From the NCBI GenBank assembly GCA_946478975.1, contig CAMLEO010000146.1, positions 1-16,607 of the forward strand: a stretch of DNA of 16,607 nucleotides. The letters run 5' to 3'. Position 1 is the stretch's first letter. Every line of letters starts with the position of its first letter. The notes below the pieces were generated by a model. That model searched no databases, was not told the origin of the DNA, and saw nothing but the letters and a program-made list of their open reading frames with translations. Positions 1 through 7,096 of the stretch are shown here, one piece after another. The DNA comes from an uncultured Steroidobacter sp. GTDB taxonomy: Bacteria > Pseudomonadota > Gammaproteobacteria > Steroidobacterales > Steroidobacteraceae. The position numbers and the translations under genes are program-made.

Positions 1-1
1 A

Positions 2-37
2 AAGGCTTTCGAGGACTACCGGGAACGAACTTTATGA
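2..37 (+). CDS. C-terminal tail of an upstream gene (partial)
   Basis: One frame from the first bases reads KAFEDYRERTL and stops at TGA 35-37. That stop overlaps the ATG of the next gene in an ATGA arrangement, the same coupling seen at 4833 and, with GTGA, at 8911 and 9843. This suggests that the EPS operon begins upstream of the window and that this is the end of the previous operon gene. Only 11 residues are visible, so the product cannot be named. In related EPS clusters the gene before epsF is often an outer-membrane export (Wza/EpsE) or sugar-precursor gene, but nothing here identifies it. Confidence 0.45.
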   Translation, partial: KAFEDYRERTL

Positions 38-1455
38 TGGGCTTGGCGCAAATGTTGCGAATCCTGCGAGGCCGGGCGCTGTTGTTTACAGCGATCGTCC
101 TGCTGGTGGTCACGGCCGTCGGGCTGGTCAGCCTGATCGCCCCGAAGAAATATGTCTCCGAGCTCGCGCTCGTGGTGGACGTGCAAGGCAACGATGCGAT
201 GAAGGAAGCGGCGCTCGCGCCGTCGCTGGTACCGCAGCACCTGTCGACCCAGACCGAAATCATCAAGAGCCGCAACGTCGCGACCAAGGTCATCGAGAAG
301 CGCGGCCTGGCCACCGATCCGGCGGTGGTCGAGTCCTACCGGGAGAGCGGCTCGGAGACCGACCTGAATTCCTGGCTGGTGGACAACGTCCTGCGCAACG
401 TCGATGCCAAGACTTCGCGCAACAGCAACATCATTCGCATTTCATACACCAGCACCGATCCGGAGAACGCGGCCGCGATGGCGAATGCGTTTGGCGATGC
501 TTACATCCAGACCAGCCTGGAGCTGAAGGTCGATCCGGCCCGCCGCCAGGTGACCTGGTACGAGCAGCAGGTTTCGCAGCTGCGCGATGACCTGGTCGCC
601 GCTCAACAGCGCCTGTCGAAGTATCAAAGCGATCACGGCGTGCTCGGTGTCGACGCCGCCCGCATGGACGTCGAGAACGCGCGCCTGCAGGAGATTTCCA
701 ATCAGCTGGTCACCGTGCAGGCCGCGATGTTCGATGCCAACTCGCGCAGCCAGCAGATCACGTCGAGCGATCAGCTGGACGCGCTGCCGGACCTGCTGAA
801 GAACCCGACCATCCAGAACCTGAAGCAGGAACTGGCCCGCGCCGAGGCGAGCCTCGCCGAAGTGAGTGGCCGGTATGGCGTGAATCACCCGCAGTACATC
901 GCTGCCGCCGCCGAAGTCACCTCGCTGAAATCCAAGCTCAACATGGAAATCGGCGTGACCCGCGGCTCGCTGGTACAAAACGCTGCGATCGCGCGCCGCC
1001 AGGTCGGCGATGTGCAGAAAGCGCTGGAAGAACAGAAGGACCGCATCATCGCGCTCAAGCGCCAGCAGGACGAGCTGTCGGTGTTGAATCGTGACATCGA
1101 AAGCGCGCGCGCCGCTTATGACGCAGCCTTGCAGCAGGCCAATCAAACCAAGCTCGAAAGCCGCGTCGATCGCACCAACGTCGCGATCTTGAATTCGGCG
1201 ACGCCGCCGCTGAAGCCGGACTCACCCCGCCTGCTGCTGAACCTGGTGGTCGGCTTGGTCGTCGGCGTGGTGCTGGCGATGGGCCTGATCCTGACCATGG
1301 AAGTTTGCAACCGCCGGCTGCGTTCGGCGGAGGACCTGGCCGACTTCACCGATCTGCCGGTGCTCGCCGAGCTGCCGGCACTGCCCGCCGCTGCCCGTCG
1401 CCACGGCCGGCGTGAAGCCCGCCGGGCGTTGAAACTGCAGCCGACCACCGCTTGA
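34..1455 (+). CDS. epsF: Wzz/EpsF-type polysaccharide chain-length determinant
   Basis: Inner-membrane polysaccharide co-polymerase that sets EPS chain length, working with the EpsG-type ATPase encoded next and the polymerase after it. The 473-residue protein has the Wzz plan: a short cytoplasmic N-terminus, a first membrane helix at about residues 15-35, a long periplasmic region rich in heptad-like, charged helices (about 175-245 and 270-375), and a second helix at about 400-422. The second helix is preceded by the proline-rich motif PPLKPDSP (391-398) typical of Wzz proteins. A cytoplasmic tail of about 50 residues follows; it carries no kinase, which is supplied separately. ATG 34 overlaps the upstream stop (ATGA) and has GGGAA at 21-25; ATG 37 or ATG 52 are alternatives. 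The assignment to the EpsF subgroup rests on the protein's overall look and its EpsG and EpsL neighbours. The general Wzz-family call is firm. Confidence 0.85.
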   Translation: MMGLAQMLRILRGRALLFTAIVLLVVTAVGLVSLIAPKKYVSELALVVDVQGNDAMKEAALAPSLVPQHLSTQTEIIKSRNVATKVIEKRGLATDPAVVESYRESGSETDLNSWLVDNVLRNVDAKTSRNSNIIRISYTSTDPENAAAMANAFGDAYIQTSLELKVDPARRQVTWYEQQVSQLRDDLVAAQQRLSKYQSDHGVLGVDAARMDVENARLQEISNQLVTVQAAMFDANSRSQQITSSDQLDALPDLLKNPTIQNLKQELARAEASLAEVSGRYGVNHPQYIAAAAEVTSLKSKLNMEIGVTRGSLVQNAAIARRQVGDVQKALEEQKDRIIALKRQQDELSVLNRDIESARAAYDAALQQANQTKLESRVDRTNVAILNSATPPLKPDSPRLLLNLVVGLVVGVVLAMGLILTMEVCNRRLRSAEDLADFTDLPVLAELPALPAAARRHGRREARRALKLQPTTA

Positions 1456-1474
1456 ACACGCCAGAGAGCACAAC

Positions 1475-1479
1475 GAGGA
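1475..1479 (+). promoter_or_regulatory. Ribosome binding site fixing the epsG start
   Basis: GAGGA lies 8 nt before ATG 1488. The open frame could be extended to a TTG at 1452 inside the epsF stop, but that codon has no comparable Shine-Dalgarno sequence, so ATG 1488 is preferred. Confidence 0.6.
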
Positions 1480-1487
1480 CGCCCGTC

Positions 1488-2366
1488 ATGGACGCCGCTG
1501 TCGAAACCCAATCACGCCGCCTGCCCCGGGTCACCCGACCGCGCATTCGCATCGGCGAGATCCTGCTGTCGATGGGCGCCATCTCGGAAGCGGACCTGCA
1601 GAAGATTCTCGCGGTTCATCTGGATCGCGGCGAGCCGTTCGGCAAAGTCGCCGTGCAGCTGAAGCTGATCACCGAGAGCGAGCTGCGCCAGGCGCTGGCC
1701 CAGCAGTTCACGTATCCCATCGCCCGCATCGGCGAATCGGCGCTGTCGCCCATGCTAGCCGCCGCTTACGAGCCGTTCGGCCCGTATGCCGAATCGCTGC
1801 GCACGCTGCGCAGCCAGTTGTTGATGCGCTGGATGGGTGAGCACGACTGCACGCTCGCGGTGTGCTCGGCCCGCAGTGGCGAAGGCTGCAGCACGCTCGC
1901 CGGCAATCTCGCGATCGTGTTCGCCCAACTCGGCGAGCGCACGCTGCTGGTCGATGCCAACCTGCGCAGCCCGGTTCAACATCACCTGTTCGGCCTCGGC
2001 GAGTGCGACGGCCTGACGGATCTGATCAAAGGCGCCTGCCGCACCGAAAAGGCCCTGCGCAAGGTCGCTCAATTCGAATGTTTGAACGTGCTGACTGCCG
2101 GCACGCCGCCGCCGAACCCGCAGGAGCTGCTGAGCCGCCTGCCGTTCGCGCAGCTGCTGGATGAAATGTCCAGCCGCTACGACGTGATCATCATCGACAC
2201 GCCGCCGCTGCTGGAATATGCCGACGGTCAGATCATCGCCGCGCGTGCGCGCGGTTGTTTGCTGGGGACTCGCAGGGACAGCACGCGCCTGCTCGACATC
2301 GCGCGCATGAAGTCACAGCTGGATCCCAACCTGACCCACGTGCTGGGCACTGTGATCAGTGGCTGA
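1488..2366 (+). CDS. epsG: EpsG-type tyrosine-kinase-like ATPase with MshEN-like N-terminal domain
   Basis: Cytoplasmic partner of the Wzz/EpsF protein, related to the bacterial tyrosine kinases (CpsD/Wzc C-domain) that regulate polymer assembly. Counting 292 residues from ATG 1488, residues 21-73 form a tandem motif resembling the MshEN/T2SSE_N domain. The conserved YAESLRTLRSQL segment begins at residue 100. A P-loop NTPase domain follows, with Walker A region SARSGEGCSTLA (C134 at the usual lysine position), Walker A' LLVDANLRSP (D156) and Walker B VIIIDTPP (D237). From memory, EpsG-family proteins often carry arginine at the lysine position, so a non-lysine residue is not unique, but cysteine is odder. 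No tyrosine cluster is present at the C-terminus, which ends in GTVISG, so autophosphorylation of the usual kind is doubtful. The gene overlaps the next one by 8 nt. Family membership is clear; kinase activity is uncertain. Confidence 0.85.
   Translation: MDAAVETQSRRLPRVTRPRIRIGEILLSMGAISEADLQKILAVHLDRGEPFGKVAVQLKLITESELRQALAQQFTYPIARIGESALSPMLAAAYEPFGPYAESLRTLRSQLLMRWMGEHDCTLAVCSARSGEGCSTLAGNLAIVFAQLGERTLLVDANLRSPVQHHLFGLGECDGLTDLIKGACRTEKALRKVAQFECLNVLTAGTPPPNPQELLSRLPFAQLLDEMSSRYDVIIIDTPPLLEYADGQIIAARARGCLLGTRRDSTRLLDIARMKSQLDPNLTHVLGTVISG
1548..1706 (+). other. Tandem 24-5-24 residue MshEN-like motif in epsG
   Basis: Residues 21-44 fit the pattern RLGxxLxxxGxxxxxxLxxxLxxQ as R21, I22, G23, L26, G30, L37, L41, H44. 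After a five-residue spacer (LDRGE), residues 50-73 repeat it more loosely with G52, L66, L70 and Q73, but P50 and K59 replace the usual first and tenth residues. The 24-5-24 spacing is that of MshEN domains, some of which bind cyclic di-GMP. The fold is likely; nucleotide binding is inference because H44, P50 and K59 depart from the pattern. Confidence 0.6.
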
Positions 2367-3663
2367 AAGCACCGCAATCGCCGGAGCTTTTGACAGCGTC
2401 CACGAAGCGCCGCGAACGCAACAGACCAGCGCCTTCGCGCGGCGGGACTTCGTGCCGATGCTGGTGCTGTGCACGCCGATTCTGTGCGCCAGCCTGTTTT
2501 CCAAGTTCGGCATTCCCGGTTTCGCGGAGCTCGGCATTGGTCTGGGCATCCCGTTGACCATGGCCGCGCTCGGCCTCGGCATTCTCAACAACTGCGTTCG
2601 CCTCGACCCGCGCCGGCTCGGTTTCTATTGCCTCACGCTCGCGGTGCTGGTGCTGCCGCAGCTGCTGGAAGCCGGAACGTTCTCGATTCAATCGTTGATG
2701 ATGCTGGCAGTGCTGCACATTCCCTATGCGATGGTCGTCACTCGCGGCCACGAGCTGGCGATGCGCGTGCTGAAAATCTTCCTGCACATCGCATCGCTGC
2801 TGGCGGTGCTCGCCATCGCTCAATATTTCCTGCAGGGCTTCGTCGACCAGGCGCTGCTGTATCCGATCGACAACCTGGTGCCGCAGCAGTTCGTCGTGCA
2901 GGGCTTCAATGCGCAGGGCACGATCAATTACGGCTCGACCCAGGTGCGCGCCACCGGCATGTTCATGCTGGAGCCTTCGTTCCTGACGCAGTTCCTGGGC
3001 ATCGCGATCATTGCCGAATCGCTGACCTCCAAACGCCTGTGGCGCCTGGGTTTGTATGCTGTCGGCATCCTGATGGCGCACGCCGGCACCGGCATGCTGA
3101 TCCTGCTGATCGTGATGCCGTTCGTGATCATTACGCGCCGTCGCTGGGACCTGCTGCTGATCGGCGCGGTGGGCGCGGTGGGCGCGCTCGTGTTCGGCGA
3201 AGTGCTGGGCCTGGACTTCCTCACCAACCGCGCCGGCGAGTTCTCCGATCCGAACTCCAGCGGCTTCGCACGTTTCGTCGGCGGCTTCTATATGTTTGAA
3301 GAGATGCTGTGGCCCAACCTGCCGCGCGCCTTGTTCGGTTACGGCGCCGGCTCGTTCCTGGAGTACACGCACCTGTTCACGATCGAAGTGGCCGACATGC
3401 CGATGACCAAGATGATTTTCGAGTTCGGCCTGGTCGGCGCGGCCACCTACTTCACCTTCATCGCCACCTGCCTGTTCAGCTCGCCGCTGCCGAAATTGTT
3501 GAGTCTGGGGATCGGGCTGTCGTTTTTGTTGAACGGCATGTACGTGCCCTTCTCGCACGGGCTGGCCCTGGGACTGCTGGTGCTGACCTCGCTGCCGCCG
3601 AATCGCACCGTGCCGCTCGGCAAGCCGCAGCCTGCGCCGACCCAGGCGTTCGACAGGACCTGA
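2359..3663 (+). CDS. Wzy-like EPS polymerase (O-antigen polymerase/ligase type membrane protein)
   Basis: Polytopic inner-membrane protein of 434 residues with roughly ten or more hydrophobic segments. A short soluble N-terminus of about 30 residues precedes the first helix. The central segment RATGMFMLEPSFLTQFLG, with its EP pair in a loop before a helix, resembles the region of Wzy and EPS polymerases in which a phenylalanine-x-glutamate-proline motif precedes a membrane segment. A larger soluble loop after about residue 275 is also typical of the family. The expected role is to join flipped lipid-linked repeat units at the periplasmic face. The protein lacks an obvious exosortase signature, although in methanolan-type clusters the exosortase EpsH would sit near here. 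GTG 2359 overlaps the epsG stop by 8 nt but lacks a good Shine-Dalgarno sequence. ATG 2458 just before the first helix is an alternative start. Wzy proteins diverge greatly, so the call rests on topology, the EP motif and context. Confidence 0.7.
   Translation: MAESTAIAGAFDSVHEAPRTQQTSAFARRDFVPMLVLCTPILCASLFSKFGIPGFAELGIGLGIPLTMAALGLGILNNCVRLDPRRLGFYCLTLAVLVLPQLLEAGTFSIQSLMMLAVLHIPYAMVVTRGHELAMRVLKIFLHIASLLAVLAIAQYFLQGFVDQALLYPIDNLVPQQFVVQGFNAQGTINYGSTQVRATGMFMLEPSFLTQFLGIAIIAESLTSKRLWRLGLYAVGILMAHAGTGMLILLIVMPFVIITRRRWDLLLIGAVGAVGALVFGEVLGLDFLTNRAGEFSDPNSSGFARFVGGFYMFEEMLWPNLPRALFGYGAGSFLEYTHLFTIEVADMPMTKMIFEFGLVGAATYFTFIATCLFSSPLPKLLSLGIGLSFLLNGMYVPFSHGLALGLLVLTSLPPNRTVPLGKPQPAPTQAFDRT
3163..3189 (+). 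repeat. 9-bp direct micro-repeat inside the polymerase gene
   Basis: GGCGCGGTG occurs twice in tandem (3163-3180), followed by the near copy GGCGCGCTC. It encodes GAVGAVGAL within a membrane helix. Unit gain or loss would keep the reading frame, so it is unlikely to be a phase-variation switch. Confidence 0.6.
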
Positions 3664-3666
3664 GGA
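3662..3666 (+). promoter_or_regulatory. Ribosome binding site fixing the GT2 start
   Basis: GAGGA directly abuts ATG 3667, leaving no spacer, but lies 6 nt before ATG 3673. The second ATG is therefore the likely start. The site overlaps the stop codon of the polymerase gene. Confidence 0.55.
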
Positions 3667-3672
3667 ATGAAT

Positions 3673-4836
3673 ATGTCTGCGGAACTCATCCTGCTGGCGC
3701 TGGCGGTGATCTGCCTGGTTTTGGCTCTGCATCCCTTCATCACCTATCCGCTGTCGCTGACCTTGCTGAAAAAACTGTGGCCGCATCGGCCGAAGCCGCA
3801 GCCCGCCCGCAAGCCGCACATCGATTTCAGCATCTGCATGTGCGCCTACAACGAGGAAGGCGTGATTCGCGAGAAGCTGCAGAACCTGCTGGCGCTCAAG
3901 CAGCGCGAGCCGGGCCTGGAAATTCTCATCTACGTGGATGCCGCCAGCGATCAAACGGCCCGCAAGCTGCGCGCTTACGCTCCGCACATTCAATTTCACG
4001 TTTCTCCCGCCCGCCACGGCAAGACGCATGGCATGAACCTGCTGGCGAGCCGCGCCACCGGCGACGTCATCCTGTTCACCGACGCGAACGTGATGTTGGA
4101 CATGGAAGTGCTCGACAAGCTGCGCGCCGCGTTCGAGGACCAGGAAGTCGGCTGCGTGTGCGGCAACTTGATCTATACCAACGGCGGCGAATCGGTCACC
4201 GCCTCGACCGGCTCGTTGTACTGGCGGCTGGAAGAAGGCATCAAGCGCCTGGAGCAGGAGACCGGCTCGGTGATGGGCGCCGACGGATCGTTGTTTGCCA
4301 TTCGCCGTGCGCTTCACAAAGCGCCGCCGGATCACATCATCGACGATATGTTTGTTTCCTTCTGGGTGTTGATCCAGGGCTACCGCATCGTGCAGTCCAA
4401 GGACGCGCGTGCGTATGAGGAGTCCGCGAGCAACGCTGCCGACGAGTTCAATCGCAAGTCGCGCATCGCCTGCCAGGCGTTCAACGTGCATCGGCTGATC
4501 TGGCCGCACTTGCGTAAGATGAATTTCCTCACCGTTTACAAATACGTCTCGCACAAGCTGCTGCGGTGGCTGTGCATTTATTTCCTCGCGCTCAGCGGCA
4601 TCCTGCTGGTGGCGGCCCTGGCCGTTGCCGGTTACGCATGGGCGGCGGGGGTGCTGATTGCCGGTGTCATCGTCGGCGGGATCCTGGGCGCGCGTTATGC
4701 GATCAAGCCGTTCTCGCAGATCTGGGACATCGTGACCAGCATGGCTGGCGCTGGCCTGGGCGTTTGGAAGTCGGTGCGCGGCGAATCTTTCCAGACCTGG
4801 ACGCCGGTCGCCTCACTGCGAAAGGCCACTGAATGA
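3673..4836 (+). CDS. Membrane-bound family 2 glycosyltransferase
   Basis: A 387-residue inverting GT-A glycosyltransferase anchored in the inner membrane, expected to add a sugar to the lipid-linked EPS repeat unit. One membrane helix spans about residues 4-22. The GT2 catalytic domain opens with SICMCAYNEE, a form of the family's usual VxIPxYNxE start. YVDAASDQT (D89, D93) is the nucleotide-binding acidic site. FTDAN (D137, N139) stands at the DxD position with asparagine as the last residue. IIDDMF (D224, D225) is at the catalytic-base position, and RKSR (261-264) stands where related processive enzymes carry QxxRW. Two or three membrane segments follow between about residues 298 and 345. 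This plan resembles cellulose/hyaluronan-synthase-like GT2 enzymes, but the substituted motif makes a single-sugar transferase more likely. Its stop overlaps the next start as ATGA. Donor sugar cannot be read from the sequence. Confidence 0.85.
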   Translation: MSAELILLALAVICLVLALHPFITYPLSLTLLKKLWPHRPKPQPARKPHIDFSICMCAYNEEGVIREKLQNLLALKQREPGLEILIYVDAASDQTARKLRAYAPHIQFHVSPARHGKTHGMNLLASRATGDVILFTDANVMLDMEVLDKLRAAFEDQEVGCVCGNLIYTNGGESVTASTGSLYWRLEEGIKRLEQETGSVMGADGSLFAIRRALHKAPPDHIIDDMFVSFWVLIQGYRIVQSKDARAYEESASNAADEFNRKSRIACQAFNVHRLIWPHLRKMNFLTVYKYVSHKLLRWLCIYFLALSGILLVAALAVAGYAWAAGVLIAGVIVGGILGARYAIKPFSQIWDIVTSMAGAGLGVWKSVRGESFQTWTPVASLRKATE

Positions 4837-6074
4837 GATGTTTGTGGATCAGCCGCCACGTGCCCTACCCCATGAACGAGGGGTTGAAGGTGTACTCGGC
4901 GAAACTTTCCGAAGCGCTGGCGCACGCCGGTGCGTTCGTGCGCGTGCTCGGTTTTGGTGACACCCAGGCTGTTCCCAAAGATCGTGCGCGGATGGAATGG
5001 GTCTCCGTGCCCGGCGAACGACGCGGCACCGCCGCCGCTTTGTTGAATCGCTTGCCGCTCACTGCCGCTCTGGACTCCACTTCGGCTTATCGCGCCCTGT
5101 TGGATGCACAGCTGCGCGAGCAGTGGGATGCGATCGTCTTCGACAGCTATGGCTCGGGCTGGGCGCTGGATCGCTGCAAGGCTTATCGGGCCAGCGCGTT
5201 GGGCGCGCGCACCGTCCTGGTCCATGTATCTCACAATCACGAAGAAGTGTTGTGGCGCGCGATGGCTCAGCAAGCCGACGCGGGCCTGCCTCGCCGGCTC
5301 GCGCTCTGGCAGAACTATTACAAGGTTCGCTGGCTGGAGCGACGCCTGCTGCGTGAAGTCGACCTGGTGTCGGCGATCACGACTGAGGACGAGCAGGCGC
5401 TGCGCGCGTATCGCAATGACGATCACACGTTGACGCTGACGCCCGGCTACGACGGCGCGGTCGCCCCCGAACGCGTGATCGACGCATCCGTGCCGCGACG
5501 AGCCGTGATCGTCGGCTCGTTCCATTGGGTCGTGAAGCGCGAGAATCTCGCCCGCTTCGTCGAGCATGCCGACGCACGGTTTGCCAAGCACGGCATCGAG
5601 CTCGTGGTCGCGGGCGATGTGCCCGACGACTTGAAACAAACATTGCTCGCGAGCAGCAAAGCGACCCACTTCCAGGGCTTCGTCACCTCGCTCGGACCTT
5701 TCCTTGCGCAGGCGCGCATCGCCGTCGTCCCCGAGCTGATCGGCGGCGGCTTCAAGCTGAAGTTTCTCGATTACATCTTCGGCCGCGTTCCGGTCGCGAC
5801 TGTCGACGCGGCAGCTGCCGGCCTGCCGCAGCGCCTGCGTGACGACATGATCACGGGCGACGACTTCGAGGGATTGACCACGGCGATCATCGACAACATC
5901 GACCGGCTCGATCGTTTGAATCGCATCCAGTCCGCCGCTTTCGAGCAGGCGCAGACGCTCTACCGTTGGGAGGATCGCGGGCTGCAACTACAGCAACGCA
6001 TCGTCGATTTGCAGAAAGCGCGTACCGCTTCGCCAGCGCGCTCGTCGGCCACCACCGCGGCCGCCAGCGCCTGA
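4833..6074 (+). CDS. GT4-type (group 1) glycosyltransferase
   Basis: A 413-residue GT-B fold, retaining-type transferase expected to act on the cytoplasmic face in EPS repeat-unit assembly. The N-terminus CLWISRHVPYPMNEG has the glycine-containing loop after the first strand that is usual in group 1 enzymes. HVSHNHEEV lies in the first domain. The C-terminal domain carries VGSFHW, a strand ending VVAGDVPDD, and GGGFKLKFLDYIFGRVPVA, which corresponds to the family's G-x-K-x-x-E-Y-x-x-x-G-x-P-V sugar-nucleotide motif, with aspartate in place of the usual glutamate. The C-terminal YRWEDRG helix is also typical. There are no membrane segments. Translation is coupled to the preceding GT2 by an ATGA overlap. 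The tail of about 15 residues is rich in alanine, serine and threonine and is probably disordered. Donor and acceptor are unknown. Confidence 0.85.
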   Translation: MRCLWISRHVPYPMNEGLKVYSAKLSEALAHAGAFVRVLGFGDTQAVPKDRARMEWVSVPGERRGTAAALLNRLPLTAALDSTSAYRALLDAQLREQWDAIVFDSYGSGWALDRCKAYRASALGARTVLVHVSHNHEEVLWRAMAQQADAGLPRRLALWQNYYKVRWLERRLLREVDLVSAITTEDEQALRAYRNDDHTLTLTPGYDGAVAPERVIDASVPRRAVIVGSFHWVVKRENLARFVEHADARFAKHGIELVVAGDVPDDLKQTLLASSKATHFQGFVTSLGPFLAQARIAVVPELIGGGFKLKFLDYIFGRVPVATVDAAAAGLPQRLRDDMITGDDFEGLTTAIIDNIDRLDRLNRIQSAAFEQAQTLYRWEDRGLQLQQRIVDLQKARTASPARSSATTAAASA

Positions 6075-6086
6075 CCAGGAGGCGAA

Positions 6087-7067
6087 ATGTTCGGATACGT
6101 GTCTTTCTCTCAACTCTCCACCGCGATTCGCAGTCAGCTGTATCTGATTCCCGGCGACGTGGACCTGATCGTCGGCATTCCCCGCAGCGGCATGGTGCCG
6201 GCGTACCAGATCGCCCTGCTGTTGAATCGCCTGGTGTGCGACATCGACAGCTTCATCGCCGACGGCGCGATCAGCCACGGTCACACGCGCAAGCTGGGCA
6301 TTGAGCTGACTTCGTTGCGCCAGGCGCAGCACATCCTGCTGGTCGACGACAGCATCGCGAGCGGCAGTTCGATGCAGAAGGCGCTCGCCCGCATTCAGGA
6401 GTCGGGCTACACCGGTCGTGTTTCGACCTGCGCGGCGATCGTGGCGCCGTCGCAGAAGAGCAGCGTGAATGTTTCTTTCATCACGTTGCCGCTGCCCCGG
6501 CTGTTCGAATGGAACGCCTTTCATCACGCCTGCGTCGAGAACGCTTGTTTCGATCTCGACGGCGTGCTGTGCGTCGACCCCACTGCTCACGACAACGACG
6601 ACGGTCCGCGCTACGAGAAGTTTCTGGCGAACGCCCAGCCGTTGTTCCGTCCGACGCTGCGCATCGGCCACATCGTGTCGGCGCGGTTGGAAAAGTATCG
6701 AGCGCTCACCGAAGGCTGGCTGGCCGCGCACAATATTTCCTACGGTCAGCTGCACCTGGTCGATCTGCCGAGCCGCGAGGAGCGGATCCGCCTCGGCGCA
6801 CACTGCTCGCACAAGATTCGTGTGTATCGCGACACCGGCGCTTCGATGTTTTATGAGAGCGATGCCGGACAGGCGCACGAGATCGCAACCGGCTCCGGCA
6901 AGCCGGTGCTGTGCATCGGCGATATGACGATGGTGATGCCAGGCGCATCGCACCTGGGCGCAGCGGCCAAGAGCGCGCTGTGGAAGTTGCGTTATCCGCT
7001 GGGCCAGGCCAAAGGCTGGCTGAAGCAGCAGATCCGCTCGTCGCGCACGCCGGTCAGCGGGTCGTGA
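6087..7067 (+). CDS. Phosphoribosyltransferase-HAD phosphatase fusion
   Basis: A 326-residue cytoplasmic protein with two catalytic domains. Residues 1 to about 145 are a type I phosphoribosyltransferase: the pyrophosphate loop is GIPRSGMV (30-37), and the PRPP-binding motif is ILLVDDSIASGSS with D87 and D88, where alanine replaces the usual threonine. Residues from about 150 are a HAD-family phosphatase: motif I FDLDGVL (D156, D158), motif II serine in IVSARLEKYR (S198), motif III lysine in CSHKIRVY (K243), and an acidic motif IV FYESDAG (E257, D259). All catalytic residues for both activities are present. From memory, ribofuranose can be put into bacterial polysaccharides by a PRPP-using transferase followed by a HAD-type 5-phosphate phosphatase. 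The fusion and its place in an EPS operon fit that route. Alternatives are nucleotide salvage or a Ter-type PRT/HAD module. AGGAGG at 6077-6082 precedes ATG by 4 nt. Confidence 0.85.
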   Translation: MFGYVSFSQLSTAIRSQLYLIPGDVDLIVGIPRSGMVPAYQIALLLNRLVCDIDSFIADGAISHGHTRKLGIELTSLRQAQHILLVDDSIASGSSMQKALARIQESGYTGRVSTCAAIVAPSQKSSVNVSFITLPLPRLFEWNAFHHACVENACFDLDGVLCVDPTAHDNDDGPRYEKFLANAQPLFRPTLRIGHIVSARLEKYRALTEGWLAAHNISYGQLHLVDLPSREERIRLGAHCSHKIRVYRDTGASMFYESDAGQAHEIATGSGKPVLCIGDMTMVMPGASHLGAAAKSALWKLRYPLGQAKGWLKQQIRSSRTPVSGS

Positions 7068-7096
7068 GCATTGTCGTGCGCCCGCTCAATTCAAAC

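Noticed and set aside
2356..4554. Very long minus-strand open frame (over 700 codons)
   Set aside because: It lies antisense to the polymerase and GT2 genes, is rich in Q/H/R/A with no membrane or domain motifs, and follows from high GC at third codon positions of the real genes.
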